A stretch of DNA of 64,000 nt, from positions 1-64,000 of the forward strand of contig JBMNPL010000002.1 in the NCBI GenBank assembly GCA_050943575.1, read 5' to 3'. The position numbers and the translations under genes are program-made. Shown one piece after another: positions 1 to 8,536 of the stretch (the first letter of the stretch is position 1; the number at the start of each line of letters is the position of its first letter). The stretch comes from WRCA01 sp050943575 (GTDB lineage: Bacteria; Pseudomonadota; Alphaproteobacteria; Rs-D84). Under the pieces are notes generated by a model. That model ran no database searches. It worked only from the letters and a program-made list of their open reading frames with translations, and was not told the DNA's origin.

Positions 1-564
1 CAATGACAATTGATCACGATAAGAATATCTTTTTATCATATTCCACCAATTTTCATTTATTTCTTTAATTAATTTATTATTATGTCGTCTAAATATTATA
101 TTAGTTTCTAATAAACCATAATTTTTTGGCATATTATTCTTTTCTAAAAACTTTAAAACTTTATCAACATTACGCTGACTATCTTTTTGACATTCAACAA
201 CTGCCATACATTCAGCATAAATACAGTTGCGTTTAAAATGAACTGGTATTAAGATATTTTGTTTCGACTTAGCAAATCTTTTAAATAATGAATTTGTAAG
301 AATATTTATATTACCATCAACCCAAACAGATTCAGAATATTCTGGAAACAAAACGTGCGGATGTGTTTTATGCCATTTAGCATTCCGAATTTTATCACTA
401 TTTGTATATTTTAAAGGTAAAATTTTCCAAGGTTTAATTTTTGATTTTAATAAAATATTATTATCTGTAAAACATACATAATCATATTCTGGATTTATAT
501 ACGTATGTTTAATTAACTTATCATAATCACCAGTTATACAAGTATAAACTACCTTTTTTTTCAT
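1..564 (-). CDS. DUF616 (TOD1/MUCI70-type) glycosyltransferase-like protein, partial
   Basis: The open frame starts at an ATG (562-564) and runs off the left edge, so only the first 188 codons are present. The translation begins MKKKVVYTCITGDYDKL and later has KTHPHVLFPEYSESVWVDGN. The early Y-x-x-I-T-G-x-Y-D signature, the F-T-D and the K-x-x-P-H-x-L-F-P-E-Y-x-x-S-x-W-x-D-G-N block are typical of the DUF616 glycosyltransferase-like family. W-x-D-G-N resembles a DxD-like sugar-nucleotide site. The family is known from polysaccharide clusters. It lies 6 bases past the RgpF-like gene on the same strand, so a surface-glycan role is likely. Substrate and linkage cannot be read from the sequence. 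Confidence 0.65.
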   Translation of the reverse strand, partial: MKKKVVYTCITGDYDKLIKHTYINPEYDYVCFTDNNILLKSKIKPWKILPLKYTNSDKIRNAKWHKTHPHVLFPEYSESVWVDGNINILTNSLFKRFAKSKQNILIPVHFKRNCIYAECMAVVECQKDSQRNVDKVLKFLEKNNMPKNYGLLETNIIFRRHNNKLIKEINENWWNMIKRYSYRDQLSL

Positions 565-570
565 AATTTA

Positions 571-1405
571 TCACCTTTTCCCAAATAAAAACTTTCGGCA
601 TACATATCGTATAAATGCAGGTCCAAAAATCCAATGTTTAATATATGTATTATCTCGCAGTCTCTTAATATTATCAAGTATAAAATTAGAATGAAGCTCT
701 GGCAAGGATTTTAAAATATGCTTTATTTCACCTATATGAGAATGAGGTATTAAAACTGAATTTTTTTTCAAAAAAGGTAACCCAGCACGATAAAAATACA
801 ATAGATTACGTGTCATATGTAATTTTTTATCAAAAAAAATATGAATATGTTTTTACGTTATTTTGAATTAATAAATTGCTTAACCCCAGTTCATATTTTT
901 CAACAATATCTTTTTTATTTTTTTCTTTTTTAACACTATTTATAAATTTATTAAACCAATCAGATAAAACTATTTTTTTTCGTAAACCTATAAACCAACT
1001 TTGTAAAAACTCTTGATTTTTTTTAATAGATTTAAACATTGCTATAGCATCCGCACCAGATGCTTCCATATTCTCTAATACCGGCTTTAATGATGAAAAA
1101 GGCCCATAAACAGAATCATTTACCAAATAAACCCAATTGTAATTTTTTATAATTTTTTTATTAATAGCCCATTTATATAAACGTTTATAACTACCAAAAT
1201 CATATTCCCCGTGAGATCTCGTAGCATGATATAAAAGATTAGGAACAGAATTTAATTTTGCTTTTTCAGTTTTAGAAACAGGATTATCCATAAAAAATAT
1301 TATATCACCAAGTTCAGATAAAGCATGTAGATAATAAAGCAAAGAATTATCAATAATTCCCTGCTTGTCATATCCTGCAAAAAGAAAAATTCGTTTATTT
1401 TTCAT
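571..1405 (-). pseudogene. RgpF-like rhamnan synthesis protein split by a T8 frameshift
   Basis: Two adjacent frames read as one protein. The upstream part (1405-830, 191 aa) opens MKNKRIFLFAGYDKQGII and contains YDFGSYKRLYKW, NWVYLVNDSVYGPF and LQSWFIGL, the typical order of the RgpF/rhamnan-synthesis F family (PF05045). It stops just after a run of eight T on the coding strand (832-839). With seven T the frame continues YFFDKKLHMTRNLLYFYRAG into the downstream frame (816-571), which carries the expected C-terminal part of about 80 residues. The product would attach or modify sugars of a cell-surface polysaccharide. The break may be a sequencing error, a true mutation or a slippage (phase-variable) site; the sequence cannot tell these apart. 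Confidence 0.65.
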
Positions 1406-1410
1406 TTGTT

Positions 1411-2709
1411 CTATTTTTTCAACTCTTTTCGGGGATTATAGGCTTTTGTCCCTTTGCGTATTTCAAAATGTAATTGTGGTTCTGAAACTTTACCAGTTTT
1501 ACCAATAGTTCCTATTTTTTCACCAATTGCTACCTTAACCCCACGACGAACACTCATAGTGTCTAAATGAGCATAAACTGTCATCCAACCATTTGCATGC
1601 TGAATAATTATTAAATTACCCATCCCTTTTAACTCATTTCCAGCATACGCAACAACCCCTGTTTCTGATGCTTTTACAGCTGTACCAAGTGCAGCACCAA
1701 TATTAATTCCATCATTATAAAGTCCATTTTTCTTATAACCAAAATTTGAAAGAATTTTTCCACGAACGGGCCATGCAAATGATATTTTTCTTTGTGTAAT
1801 AACTTTTGGTAAAGGTTTCGCCGGAGCGCTTGAAACTTTTTGTTTTTCTGTAATTAATTTAGGCTTTGGGGTCTTATCCTGAACAATAGGTGAAGTTTTT
1901 TTATCCGTTTTAACTGGTTTTATTATTGGTTGTTCAATCTTAACTGATGACTTAACAGGCGCAACAGGCGCTGATGGAGCAATCATGGCAGCCGATGAAA
2001 CTTGAACTTGGGCCGGTAATCGTAATTTTTGTCCCACAGATAAAGAATAAGGTGCGGTAATTTTATTTTCTATCGCTAAAGAATTTAAATCAACCGAATA
2101 TCTGCGACTAATAGAATAAAGAGTTTCACCAGCCGCAACTACATGAATTCGCTTATCCGGAGTTTTTAATTTTTGTCCTACAAAAATAGAAAATGGTGCA
2201 CGTAAATTATTAGCATCAATTAAATCACGTAAAACAATATTATGTTTTTTAGACAAAGAATAAACTGTATCGCCCTTTTCTACCACTATTTCATCTGTAT
2301 CTGGTTTTACAATAACTGGTTTTGGTTGAGTTTTTGCAATTTTTGCTGGAACTAATAAAGTATCGTCTGGTTCGGATTGTTGTATAACAACTTGTTTTTT
2401 AGGCCGAGGCTCTGGTTTTTTATCTTCTATTACTGATTGTGGTTCTTTTATACTTATTTGTTTTTTTTCTTGTACTTTATTATCTTTATATACTGTTTGA
2501 ACAGGCATTACATAATCGCTCTTGCTTGTATATTGAATATAATCACTGTCAGATTCTGGAAAAATATAATCTTCTGTTGTAGCAGGCTGTATATAATCAT
2601 TAACGCTAGTTTCTGATTGATTCGTAAAGTTTACATTCATAATTTTATCATGCAAATCACATGCGCATAAAGCACCAGCCAAAAAGCATAAAATATAAAC
2701 TTTTTTCAT
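1411..2709 (-). CDS. nlpD: NlpD-like lipoprotein: two LysM domains plus degenerate M23 (LytM) domain
   Basis: 432 aa. The N-terminus is a lipoprotein signal (MKKVYILCFLAGALCAC) with Cys17 as the likely lipidated residue. A low-complexity region with repeated D-Y-I/V motifs follows, then two LysM peptidoglycan-binding domains (about residues 141-183 and 188-231), a Pro/Lys-rich linker, and a C-terminal LytM/M23 domain from about residue 315. The first zinc motif (H-x-x-x-D) reads NDGINIG, so it lacks the first His, while YAHLD and LHFEIR remain. This resembles NlpD/EnvC proteins, which do not cleave peptidoglycan but activate amidases during daughter-cell separation. The gene sits downstream of tatC; Tat export of amidases is known in other bacteria, so the pairing may be functional. 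It has its own -10 box 8 nt before the ATG. Confidence 0.85.
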   Translation of the reverse strand: MKKVYILCFLAGALCACDLHDKIMNVNFTNQSETSVNDYIQPATTEDYIFPESDSDYIQYTSKSDYVMPVQTVYKDNKVQEKKQISIKEPQSVIEDKKPEPRPKKQVVIQQSEPDDTLLVPAKIAKTQPKPVIVKPDTDEIVVEKGDTVYSLSKKHNIVLRDLIDANNLRAPFSIFVGQKLKTPDKRIHVVAAGETLYSISRRYSVDLNSLAIENKITAPYSLSVGQKLRLPAQVQVSSAAMIAPSAPVAPVKSSVKIEQPIIKPVKTDKKTSPIVQDKTPKPKLITEKQKVSSAPAKPLPKVITQRKISFAWPVRGKILSNFGYKKNGLYNDGINIGAALGTAVKASETGVVAYAGNELKGMGNLIIIQHANGWMTVYAHLDTMSVRRGVKVAIGEKIGTIGKTGKVSEPQLHFEIRKGTKAYNPRKELKK

Positions 2710-2717
2710 ATTAAAAT

Positions 2718-2723
2718 ATTATA
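2718..2723 (-). promoter_or_regulatory. Extended -10 box directly upstream of nlpD
   Basis: The coding strand reads TGTGGTATAAT, a perfect TATAAT hexamer with an upstream TG. Only 8 nt separate it from the nlpD ATG at 2709, and no Shine-Dalgarno sequence fits between. If used, transcription would start at or within a base or two of the start codon. No convincing -35 box is visible. This is a sequence inference only. Confidence 0.5.
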
Positions 2724-2763
2724 CCACAAAATAACTAACAAATAAACGAGATGAAAAATAAAA

Positions 2764-3501
2764 TTAAACGACTTTATTTTCCAATTTTGGTTCTTTTTTC
2801 ATAAATAATAAAGCCAATTCAAATAAAGCTATTAAAGGTATAGCCAACATACATTGAGAAACTACATCTGGCGGAGTTAAAACAGCCGCAATTATAAAAA
2901 TAATAACAATGGCATAACGACGCGATTTTAATGCTGTACGTTTTGATAAAATACCCACCCTATTCAACAAAACCATAAATAATGGTAGTTGAAAAGCAAT
3001 GCCAAAAATCTTTAATAACCCTATTGAAAAAGTTAAATAATCTTTTGTATTTGGTAAAAAGGCTGTTGGTACCGGCGAACTTTGATTTAAATTAATAAAA
3101 AACTTAAATACAACCGGAAATAAAATATAAAAAGCAAATGCTGCACCTATTAAAAACAAAACCGGAGATAAAACTAAAATCGGTGCAATAAAATGTTTTT
3201 CGTTTTTATGTAATCCTGGGGCAACAAATGCCCAAATATGCCATAAAATAAATGGAATTGTAATAAATATTGCAAATAAAGTAGCGAGATAAAACTGAAT
3301 CATTAAACCATCAGTTAAACCAATATAAATCATTGAGCCATTTGGCCATACAGAAATTAATGGTTCAATTAAAAATTCTTGTATAAATGGTGCTGCAAAC
3401 CAACCTAGTCCAAATGCTACAGCAAAAATTATTAAAATCCAAACTAGTCTGCGACGGAATTCAGCAAAATGTTGTAAAAGTGTCATCTTGCTTTTATTCA
3501 T
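2764..3501 (-). CDS. tatC: Sec-independent protein translocase subunit TatC
   Basis: 245 aa polytopic membrane protein with about six hydrophobic segments. The N-terminus MNKSKMTLLQHFAEFRRRL carries the conserved TatC cytoplasmic motif (L-x-x-H-x-x-E-x-R-x-R), and the P-F-x-x-Q-x-W/H pattern appears as PFILWHIWAFVAPGL. TatC binds twin-arginine signal peptides and with TatB forms the receptor for export of folded proteins across the inner membrane. Its start overlaps the end of tatB by 4 bases, which indicates translational coupling. TatA is encoded separately at 17888. Length is normal for the family. Confidence 0.95.
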   Translation of the reverse strand: MNKSKMTLLQHFAEFRRRLVWILIIFAVAFGLGWFAAPFIQEFLIEPLISVWPNGSMIYIGLTDGLMIQFYLATLFAIFITIPFILWHIWAFVAPGLHKNEKHFIAPILVLSPVLFLIGAAFAFYILFPVVFKFFINLNQSSPVPTAFLPNTKDYLTFSIGLLKIFGIAFQLPLFMVLLNRVGILSKRTALKSRRYAIVIIFIIAAVLTPPDVVSQCMLAIPLIALFELALLFMKKEPKLENKVV

Positions 3502-3779
3502 TTTTTATTCTTCTTTGTTGTTTGCTTATTTATTTTTGGTGATGAAAAAGAACCAATAACATCATCTGTAGTTTTCTTTATAATTTCATCCATCGGTAAT
3601 TCACGCTCTACCCTTTCTTTTACACTTTCTGTAGCATCTGTTAATTTCCATATTAATTCACGAATAAATTTTACAATTTTTGCTAAAGCACGAAAAACAT
3701 CTGGCCAATTCTTAGCTGGGATAACCGCTATGGCAACAATCGCTATTACTAAAAATTCTGCAAATGAAATTCCAAACAT
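3498..3779 (-). CDS. tatB: Sec-independent protein translocase subunit TatB
   Basis: 93 aa. The N-terminus MFGISFAEFLVIAIVAIAVI is the short TatA/B transmembrane helix, with Glu8 at the place where TatB has its conserved polar residue. After it comes a Pro-containing hinge and the amphipathic helix (NWPDVFRALAKIVKFIREL), then a charged tail. The usual GP hinge reads IPAKNWP. It partners TatC in the twin-arginine signal-peptide receptor. TatB rather than TatA is favoured by the tandem with tatC and by the separate better TatA candidate at 17888. The next gene upstream (lolA) ends just 3 bases away. Confidence 0.85.
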   Translation of the reverse strand: MFGISFAEFLVIAIVAIAVIPAKNWPDVFRALAKIVKFIRELIWKLTDATESVKERVERELPMDEIIKKTTDDVIGSFSSPKINKQTTKKNKK

Positions 3780-3782
3780 TAT

Positions 3783-4409
3783 TTACTCGTAATACGAATC
3801 TCCACCACTTGTGGATGTTGTTTTATGTCGCGATATTTGAAAATAATTTTTTTCAAAATCTGTTTTAATTTTAAGATCTGAAAATTTAACATCTGTTTTA
3901 ACACCTGTAGCATCTGTTACAACCCAAGAATTTAACGCGACCGGTTCTTTATCAAAAACAACAAGCATATTACCCAGCCCTTGATTATCTTTAAAATGCA
4001 TCTTTAAACTAAAAGTATCTTTTGTAGATTTTGTTTCTGTAACAATAATATCTGCTTTATCCAAATCTATTTTTTTACGAATCAAAATTCCGGCAGGTGT
4101 ACTTGTTAACGGAACAGTTGTAATTTGATCTAAATCCTTATCAAAAAAATATAAATCTTTGCCGTCAGCAATTAATTGCACAGGCGATTTATTATAATCT
4201 AAACGAACGCGCCCTGGACGCAACATTGAAAAATCACCACTATCTTTTTTCCCATTTGCAACCTGATAAAATTGTCCCGACAAACCAGTTATAGAATTTA
4301 AATAAACTTCAGCTTTTTTTACAAGTGCCTTGTCTATTGTGGCATTCGCCGAACTAAACGACAAAATAAATGTAAGAAAAATTAAAGTTGATAATAAAAT
4401 CTTTTTCAT
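3783..4409 (-). CDS. lolA: LolA-family outer-membrane lipoprotein carrier protein
   Basis: 208 aa with a cleavable signal peptide (MKKILLSTLIFLTFILSFSSANA). The mature part has the LolA beta-sandwich pattern: an early LNSITGLSGQFYQV segment, the PGRVRLDY block (family consensus R-P-G-x-x-R-x-x-Y), LIADGKDLYFFDKDLDQ and VTDATGVKTDVKFSDL near the end. LolA carries lipoproteins released by the Lol ABC transporter across the periplasm; a LolC/E-LolD pair is encoded at 47418-49386. It lies between recJ and tatB in a minus-strand run. In alphaproteobacteria lolA often sits near ftsK instead, so the location is slightly unusual. Confidence 0.85.
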   Translation of the reverse strand: MKKILLSTLIFLTFILSFSSANATIDKALVKKAEVYLNSITGLSGQFYQVANGKKDSGDFSMLRPGRVRLDYNKSPVQLIADGKDLYFFDKDLDQITTVPLTSTPAGILIRKKIDLDKADIIVTETKSTKDTFSLKMHFKDNQGLGNMLVVFDKEPVALNSWVVTDATGVKTDVKFSDLKIKTDFEKNYFQISRHKTTSTSGGDSYYE

Positions 4410-4434
4410 TTTTTTAATCCCTATTTTATTATTT

Positions 4435-6156
4435 TTAAACCGCTATATCTTCTAAAACAAGTTGTACACTAACACGTTCTTTATATTCGTTTTCTTTTAC
4501 ACGCCCAAGTAATCTTATTTTACGATTTATATTCGCGTCGTCCAGTAAAAATTCCCCGACTGGTGTAGATGTTAAATTAAATCCAACAAATGGTAGAAAA
4601 CTTCCACTATCTGTACGAATGTTGCCCCGTAAATGCGTCCCATTTCCCATAACACCTGTCCAAGCAATTGTTCCGCCGTCTAAAATCAAAAGTGGTTCCG
4701 GATTTCCCTGACCAAATGGGGCCAAAGATGATAATTTGCGAACTAATTCAATATTAGCGGCACTGGCATCCATACAAGCATCCGCGATAAATTCGTTTTT
4801 TGAAGAAATCCCATCAAGTTGTTCCAAAACCGCGTTTTCCAAAAATTCACGAAATATTGCCTCGTTTTCCGATGGTAAAGAAAATCCTGCAGCAGCCGCA
4901 TGCCCACCACCTTCGGTTAAAATTTTAGCATCCAGCGCATCATGAATAATTTTACCCAAATCAACACCATTAACCGAACGACCACTACCATTTATTATAC
5001 CATCAATACATGTTGCGATTAATGTCGGCATATTATATTTATCTTTTAATCTACCCGCAATAATTCCCATAACCCCACCATGCCAACCATCCTGACAAAG
5101 CATCAAACTACATTTACCAGATTTAACACATTTATCTGCTAAATTAATCGCATCCAACATTATTTGATTTTGAATTTCCATGCGCTCTTTATTCATAGTA
5201 TTTAATTTTTCTGCCAAATCACGTGCTATTAAAACATTATCTGTAAGTAATAACTCTAAAGCAGGTGCGGCAGATTCTAGACGACCTGCAGCATTTAATC
5301 TGGGACCAATAGCAAATCCAACAGCATAAACTGAAGGTTTTTTTATACCAGCAACATTCATTAAAGCGCACAAGCCAATATTTTTACAAAGAGATAAAAC
5401 TTTTAATCCTGTTGCAACAAATGCACGATTTAATCCGATTAATGGCATTGTGTCACAAATTGTTCCAAGCGCAACAAAATCTAAATAATCTAATAAATTA
5501 ACCTCAATATTTTTACCCTGATTTCGTAACTCTCGATTTAGCGCGACTAAAAACATAAACGCGACACCAACACCAGCCAAATAATTCAAACCTGAAGTAT
5601 CATCTGTACGTTTAGGATTTACAATCGCATCTGCATTAGGTAAAATATTTTCAGGAATATGATGATCCGTTATTATGACCTGCATACCTAATTCTTTTGC
5701 ACGTTCAACCTCTTTAATACTACTAATTCCGCAATCTACAGAGATTAAAAGATTTACCCCTTTGCTTGCAAAATCTTCTATGGCTTGAACATTTAAACCA
5801 TAACCATCAATTTCGCGATCTGGTAAATACCAAATTACATCAGCACCAGCAGCACGCAAATATTTAACTATTGCTGCTGTGCCAGTAATTCCATCAACAT
5901 CATAATCGCCAAAAATCGCTATCTTTTTATTAGATAAAATAGCATTCACGGCAACCTTAACTGCAACCTCCATATCCTTTAATACAAAAGGATCTGGCAT
6001 ATATTCTTTAATTGTGGGATTTAAAAATTTTCTAATATTTTCCGAATCAGTTATTCCACGAGTAAACAAAATTTGATTTATCAAATTTGATTCATTACAA
6101 CCTTCTGCCAACATCCATGCCCGCCCCAGCATGGAATTTTCTACTATCTTTTTCAT
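4435..6156 (-). CDS. recJ: Single-stranded-DNA-specific exonuclease RecJ
   Basis: 573 aa from the ATG at 6156; an in-frame GTG one codon upstream is possible. The DHH phosphoesterase core is clear: GDYDVDG near residue 85, VDCGISS near 140 and ITDHH near 164, followed by the DHHA1 domain with GGGHAAAAGFS and the C-terminal OB-fold region. RecJ degrades single-stranded DNA 5' to 3' in recombination and mismatch repair. Length matches the family. It lies between ftsI and lolA on the same strand with short gaps, so it is probably cotranscribed with one or both. Confidence 0.95.
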   Translation of the reverse strand: MKKIVENSMLGRAWMLAEGCNESNLINQILFTRGITDSENIRKFLNPTIKEYMPDPFVLKDMEVAVKVAVNAILSNKKIAIFGDYDVDGITGTAAIVKYLRAAGADVIWYLPDREIDGYGLNVQAIEDFASKGVNLLISVDCGISSIKEVERAKELGMQVIITDHHIPENILPNADAIVNPKRTDDTSGLNYLAGVGVAFMFLVALNRELRNQGKNIEVNLLDYLDFVALGTICDTMPLIGLNRAFVATGLKVLSLCKNIGLCALMNVAGIKKPSVYAVGFAIGPRLNAAGRLESAAPALELLLTDNVLIARDLAEKLNTMNKERMEIQNQIMLDAINLADKCVKSGKCSLMLCQDGWHGGVMGIIAGRLKDKYNMPTLIATCIDGIINGSGRSVNGVDLGKIIHDALDAKILTEGGGHAAAAGFSLPSENEAIFREFLENAVLEQLDGISSKNEFIADACMDASAANIELVRKLSSLAPFGQGNPEPLLILDGGTIAWTGVMGNGTHLRGNIRTDSGSFLPFVGFNLTSTPVGEFLLDDANINRKIRLLGRVKENEYKERVSVQLVLEDIAV

Positions 6157-6201
6157 CACTTTAATTCTTTATTTTATTATTAATATGATTATACAATAGT
6201 A

Positions 6202-7833
6202 CTATTTAAAAAGCAAAGGCATGATACCATCCATAATCGCACCGGCTGTCGGGGCAGCATTCCATGCAGCCGTACGCAAACCCCAACTTTCTTTTGTACC
6301 TTGGGGTTCATCTAAAATAACCATCATAACATACTGTGGTGATTCAATCGGAAACACAGCCGTAAACGAAGTTAAATTCTTTTTAGTATCTATTTTACCA
6401 TTTACACGTTTTTCTGCTGTTGCTGTTTTACCACCAATGTTAATTCCCGCAACACGAGCATTTTTTCCACTGGTTGTTTCAGCAATTTTAAATAATATTT
6501 TTCGAATAGCATCCGAAATTTCCGGAGATATAACCCGATCACCAAACATTTCACCAACAGAACGTTTTAATATTGTAGGCTGAACATAAAATCCATTTAC
6601 AACTGCATTTACAGCCAATAAAACATGCATAGGTGTTACAGCAATCCCATGTCCAAAAGAAACTGTGGCAATTTCAACAGGTCCCCATTTAGCTGGCATA
6701 ATTGGTTTTTCAGTTCGCCCAAACTCCAAATCTAATGCCTTATCCATGCGCAACCTTCTAAAAAATTCTTGCTGTGTTCCTGATGGTAATTCTAAAGCAA
6801 TCTGTACAGATCCAACATTACAAGAATGTAACATTATTTCAGCAACAGTTAAATCTGGACGTGGGGGTTTAAATGACGCAACATCCCTTATTGTTGCGGC
6901 TGTTCTCCCATTTTTATCTAAAATCTTATACGGATCTTTTATATAATATTCTTTATCTAAACCAATACCTGTTTCAATCGCCATTGATGTATTAAATATT
7001 TTAAATACTGATCCCATTTCATACACACCACGAGTTGGATAAAAAGTACGATTTGAAACAGAGTCTATTTCTATATTTTCAGGATCAAAATCTGGTAAAG
7101 ATACCATAGCAACCATTTCACCAGTTCTGGAATTCATCAATATTCCCATCGCGGCTTTTGCGCTATATTTTTGCATTGCGGTTGAAAGTTCACGATAAAA
7201 TACAGCCTGAACACGAGAATCTATAGATAAAACAAGTGGATCTTTATTTTCACTTAAATATTTATTACGTAACCTTTCAACACCTTCTAAGCCTTGTCCA
7301 TTATTACCAACGAAACCAACCACATGCGAGGTTAATCTGCGTTTTGGATATTTTCGCCATTCAACTTCTTCTATATCCAACCCTTCTATTTTAAAGGCTT
7401 TAATTGTTTCGCGCTCTGATTCTGATGCAAACTTTTTTAAATACAAAAACTTTTTATCTGATCTAATCATCGCCAAAGCATCTATTACTGAAATTTCTGG
7501 TAATACTTCATGAATTTTGGCAGCTGCAAAATCAATATCTTTAATTTTCTTGGGCCATAAAGCAATGTGTCCAGAGATAATATTTTTAGCCAATATTTCA
7601 CCATTTCTATCAACAATATCTGCACGACTAGATTCCCACGAACTATTGCCAATATTTATTCGTGCACGATTTGTGCCATGAATACCCAAAGATAAAGTTC
7701 TGAAAATCATGATAATAAAAATAATTACAAATAATAAATAAACAAAACGTAGTCTATCGCCAAATACACCAATATTATTAATATTGGTACGACGTCGTTG
7801 CCCTTGTAAAATATCACGCCCTATTTCAAACAT
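6202..7833 (-). CDS. ftsI: Division-specific peptidoglycan transpeptidase (PBP3, FtsI)
   Basis: 543 aa class B penicillin-binding protein. A basic cytoplasmic start is followed by one membrane anchor (about residues 29-48), a pedestal domain starting at RADIVDRNGEILA, and the transpeptidase domain. Active-site motifs are S-V-F-K at residues 275-278, S-C-N at 337-339 and K-T-A at 469-471 (GGKTATAEK, where many homologues have KTG). FtsI cross-links septal peptidoglycan. Its ATG shares one base with the stop of the FtsL-like gene (TAATG), which indicates coupling. The usual downstream partners murE and murF are absent, so the dcw cluster is broken up here. Confidence 0.93.
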   Translation of the reverse strand: MFEIGRDILQGQRRRTNINNIGVFGDRLRFVYLLFVIIFIIMIFRTLSLGIHGTNRARINIGNSSWESSRADIVDRNGEILAKNIISGHIALWPKKIKDIDFAAAKIHEVLPEISVIDALAMIRSDKKFLYLKKFASESERETIKAFKIEGLDIEEVEWRKYPKRRLTSHVVGFVGNNGQGLEGVERLRNKYLSENKDPLVLSIDSRVQAVFYRELSTAMQKYSAKAAMGILMNSRTGEMVAMVSLPDFDPENIEIDSVSNRTFYPTRGVYEMGSVFKIFNTSMAIETGIGLDKEYYIKDPYKILDKNGRTAATIRDVASFKPPRPDLTVAEIMLHSCNVGSVQIALELPSGTQQEFFRRLRMDKALDLEFGRTEKPIMPAKWGPVEIATVSFGHGIAVTPMHVLLAVNAVVNGFYVQPTILKRSVGEMFGDRVISPEISDAIRKILFKIAETTSGKNARVAGINIGGKTATAEKRVNGKIDTKKNLTSFTAVFPIESPQYVMMVILDEPQGTKESWGLRTAAWNAAPTAGAIMDGIMPLLFK

Positions 7834-8135
7834 TATGACCCCAACGATTGTTCACGCATCGGAATATCAGTAACATTTATATTTTTTTTAAATCCTATAG
7901 ATTCAAAATTCGGATACATTCCGGAAATTATATTTCTTAAAACTTCAGGACGAATTAATCCTGATAATTGAGCTTGAGCTTGGGCTATTTCTTGCTGTGT
8001 ATGAACAATTGTTGAATTTGTTCGTGATAATGATCTTTTTTGAGCACGATAAATCAATTGCAAAGTTACACTGATGCAAAACATCACTATAATCATAGCT
8101 ATACCAATTTTGAAAAGTTTTTCGTCATCTCTCAT
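7833..8135 (-). CDS. ftsL: FtsL-like cell-division protein
   Basis: 100 aa bitopic protein: short cytoplasmic N-terminus, one transmembrane helix (about residues 9-29), then a heptad-like helix (SRTNSTIVHTQQEIAQAQAQ) and a short tail. Size, topology and the place immediately before ftsI fit FtsL, which links FtsB and FtsQ to FtsW/FtsI at the septum. Sequence similarity in this family is weak, so the call rests on topology and context. The usual upstream neighbour rsmH (mraW) is missing. A -10 box lies 10 nt before the ATG. Confidence 0.75.
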   Translation of the reverse strand: MRDDEKLFKIGIAMIIVMFCISVTLQLIYRAQKRSLSRTNSTIVHTQQEIAQAQAQLSGLIRPEVLRNIISGMYPNFESIGFKKNINVTDIPMREQSLGS

Positions 8136-8145
8136 ATTAAATATA

Positions 8146-8151
8146 ATTATA
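8146..8151 (-). promoter_or_regulatory. Extended -10 box upstream of ftsL
   Basis: The coding strand reads TGTGATATAAT, ending 10 nt before the ftsL ATG at 8135. No Shine-Dalgarno-like sequence lies between. It sits in the 49-base gap after sufE and so would start the ftsL-ftsI unit independently of the suf genes. Same layout as the nlpD and ftsQ boxes. Inference from sequence only. Confidence 0.45.
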
Positions 8152-8184
8152 TCACAAAATTTTTGTTGTTTCTATCTAGGATAC

Positions 8185-8529
8185 TTAATAATTATTAATC
8201 GCTTTTATAATACTTTCTATACCATTTAATCTTGATGCGCCAAACTTCAAATTCAAGGAATCAAATTCTGCTTTAATATTTTTAATTTTATCATTAGCTA
8301 TTGAAAGAATAATAAATAAAATACCACGCACCAACGCAGAATCAGCCATACCAAAAAAATTATCATTAACTTTGCAAATTTGAACACGTGAAACACAACC
8401 TAAAACCTCTGTATATGCACATCCGTCAGGTATTGGGGATAATAATTTACCAAAATCCATAACCAATTCTAATTTTTGAACAGGGTCATCAATTTGTAAT
8501 AATAAAGATTTTATTTCTTGATAATTCAA
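8185..8529 (-). CDS. sufE: SufE-family sulfur acceptor
   Basis: 114 aa, somewhat shorter than the roughly 140 aa usual for the family. It has the SufE layout: an early helix with DDPVQKLELVMDFGKLL, then GC-x-S-x-V around Cys45 (LGCVSRVQIC), the expected persulfide-accepting cysteine, and a C-terminal region with FGASRLNGIESIIKAI. SufE takes sulfur from the cysteine desulfurase SufS and passes it to the SufBCD scaffold for Fe-S cluster assembly. It is the third gene of a sufS-sufT-sufE run; the scaffold genes sufBCD are not in the window. Confidence 0.88.
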   Translation of the reverse strand: MNYQEIKSLLLQIDDPVQKLELVMDFGKLLSPIPDGCAYTEVLGCVSRVQICKVNDNFFGMADSALVRGILFIILSIANDKIKNIKAEFDSLNLKFGASRLNGIESIIKAINNY

Positions 8530-8536
8530 CTTAATT

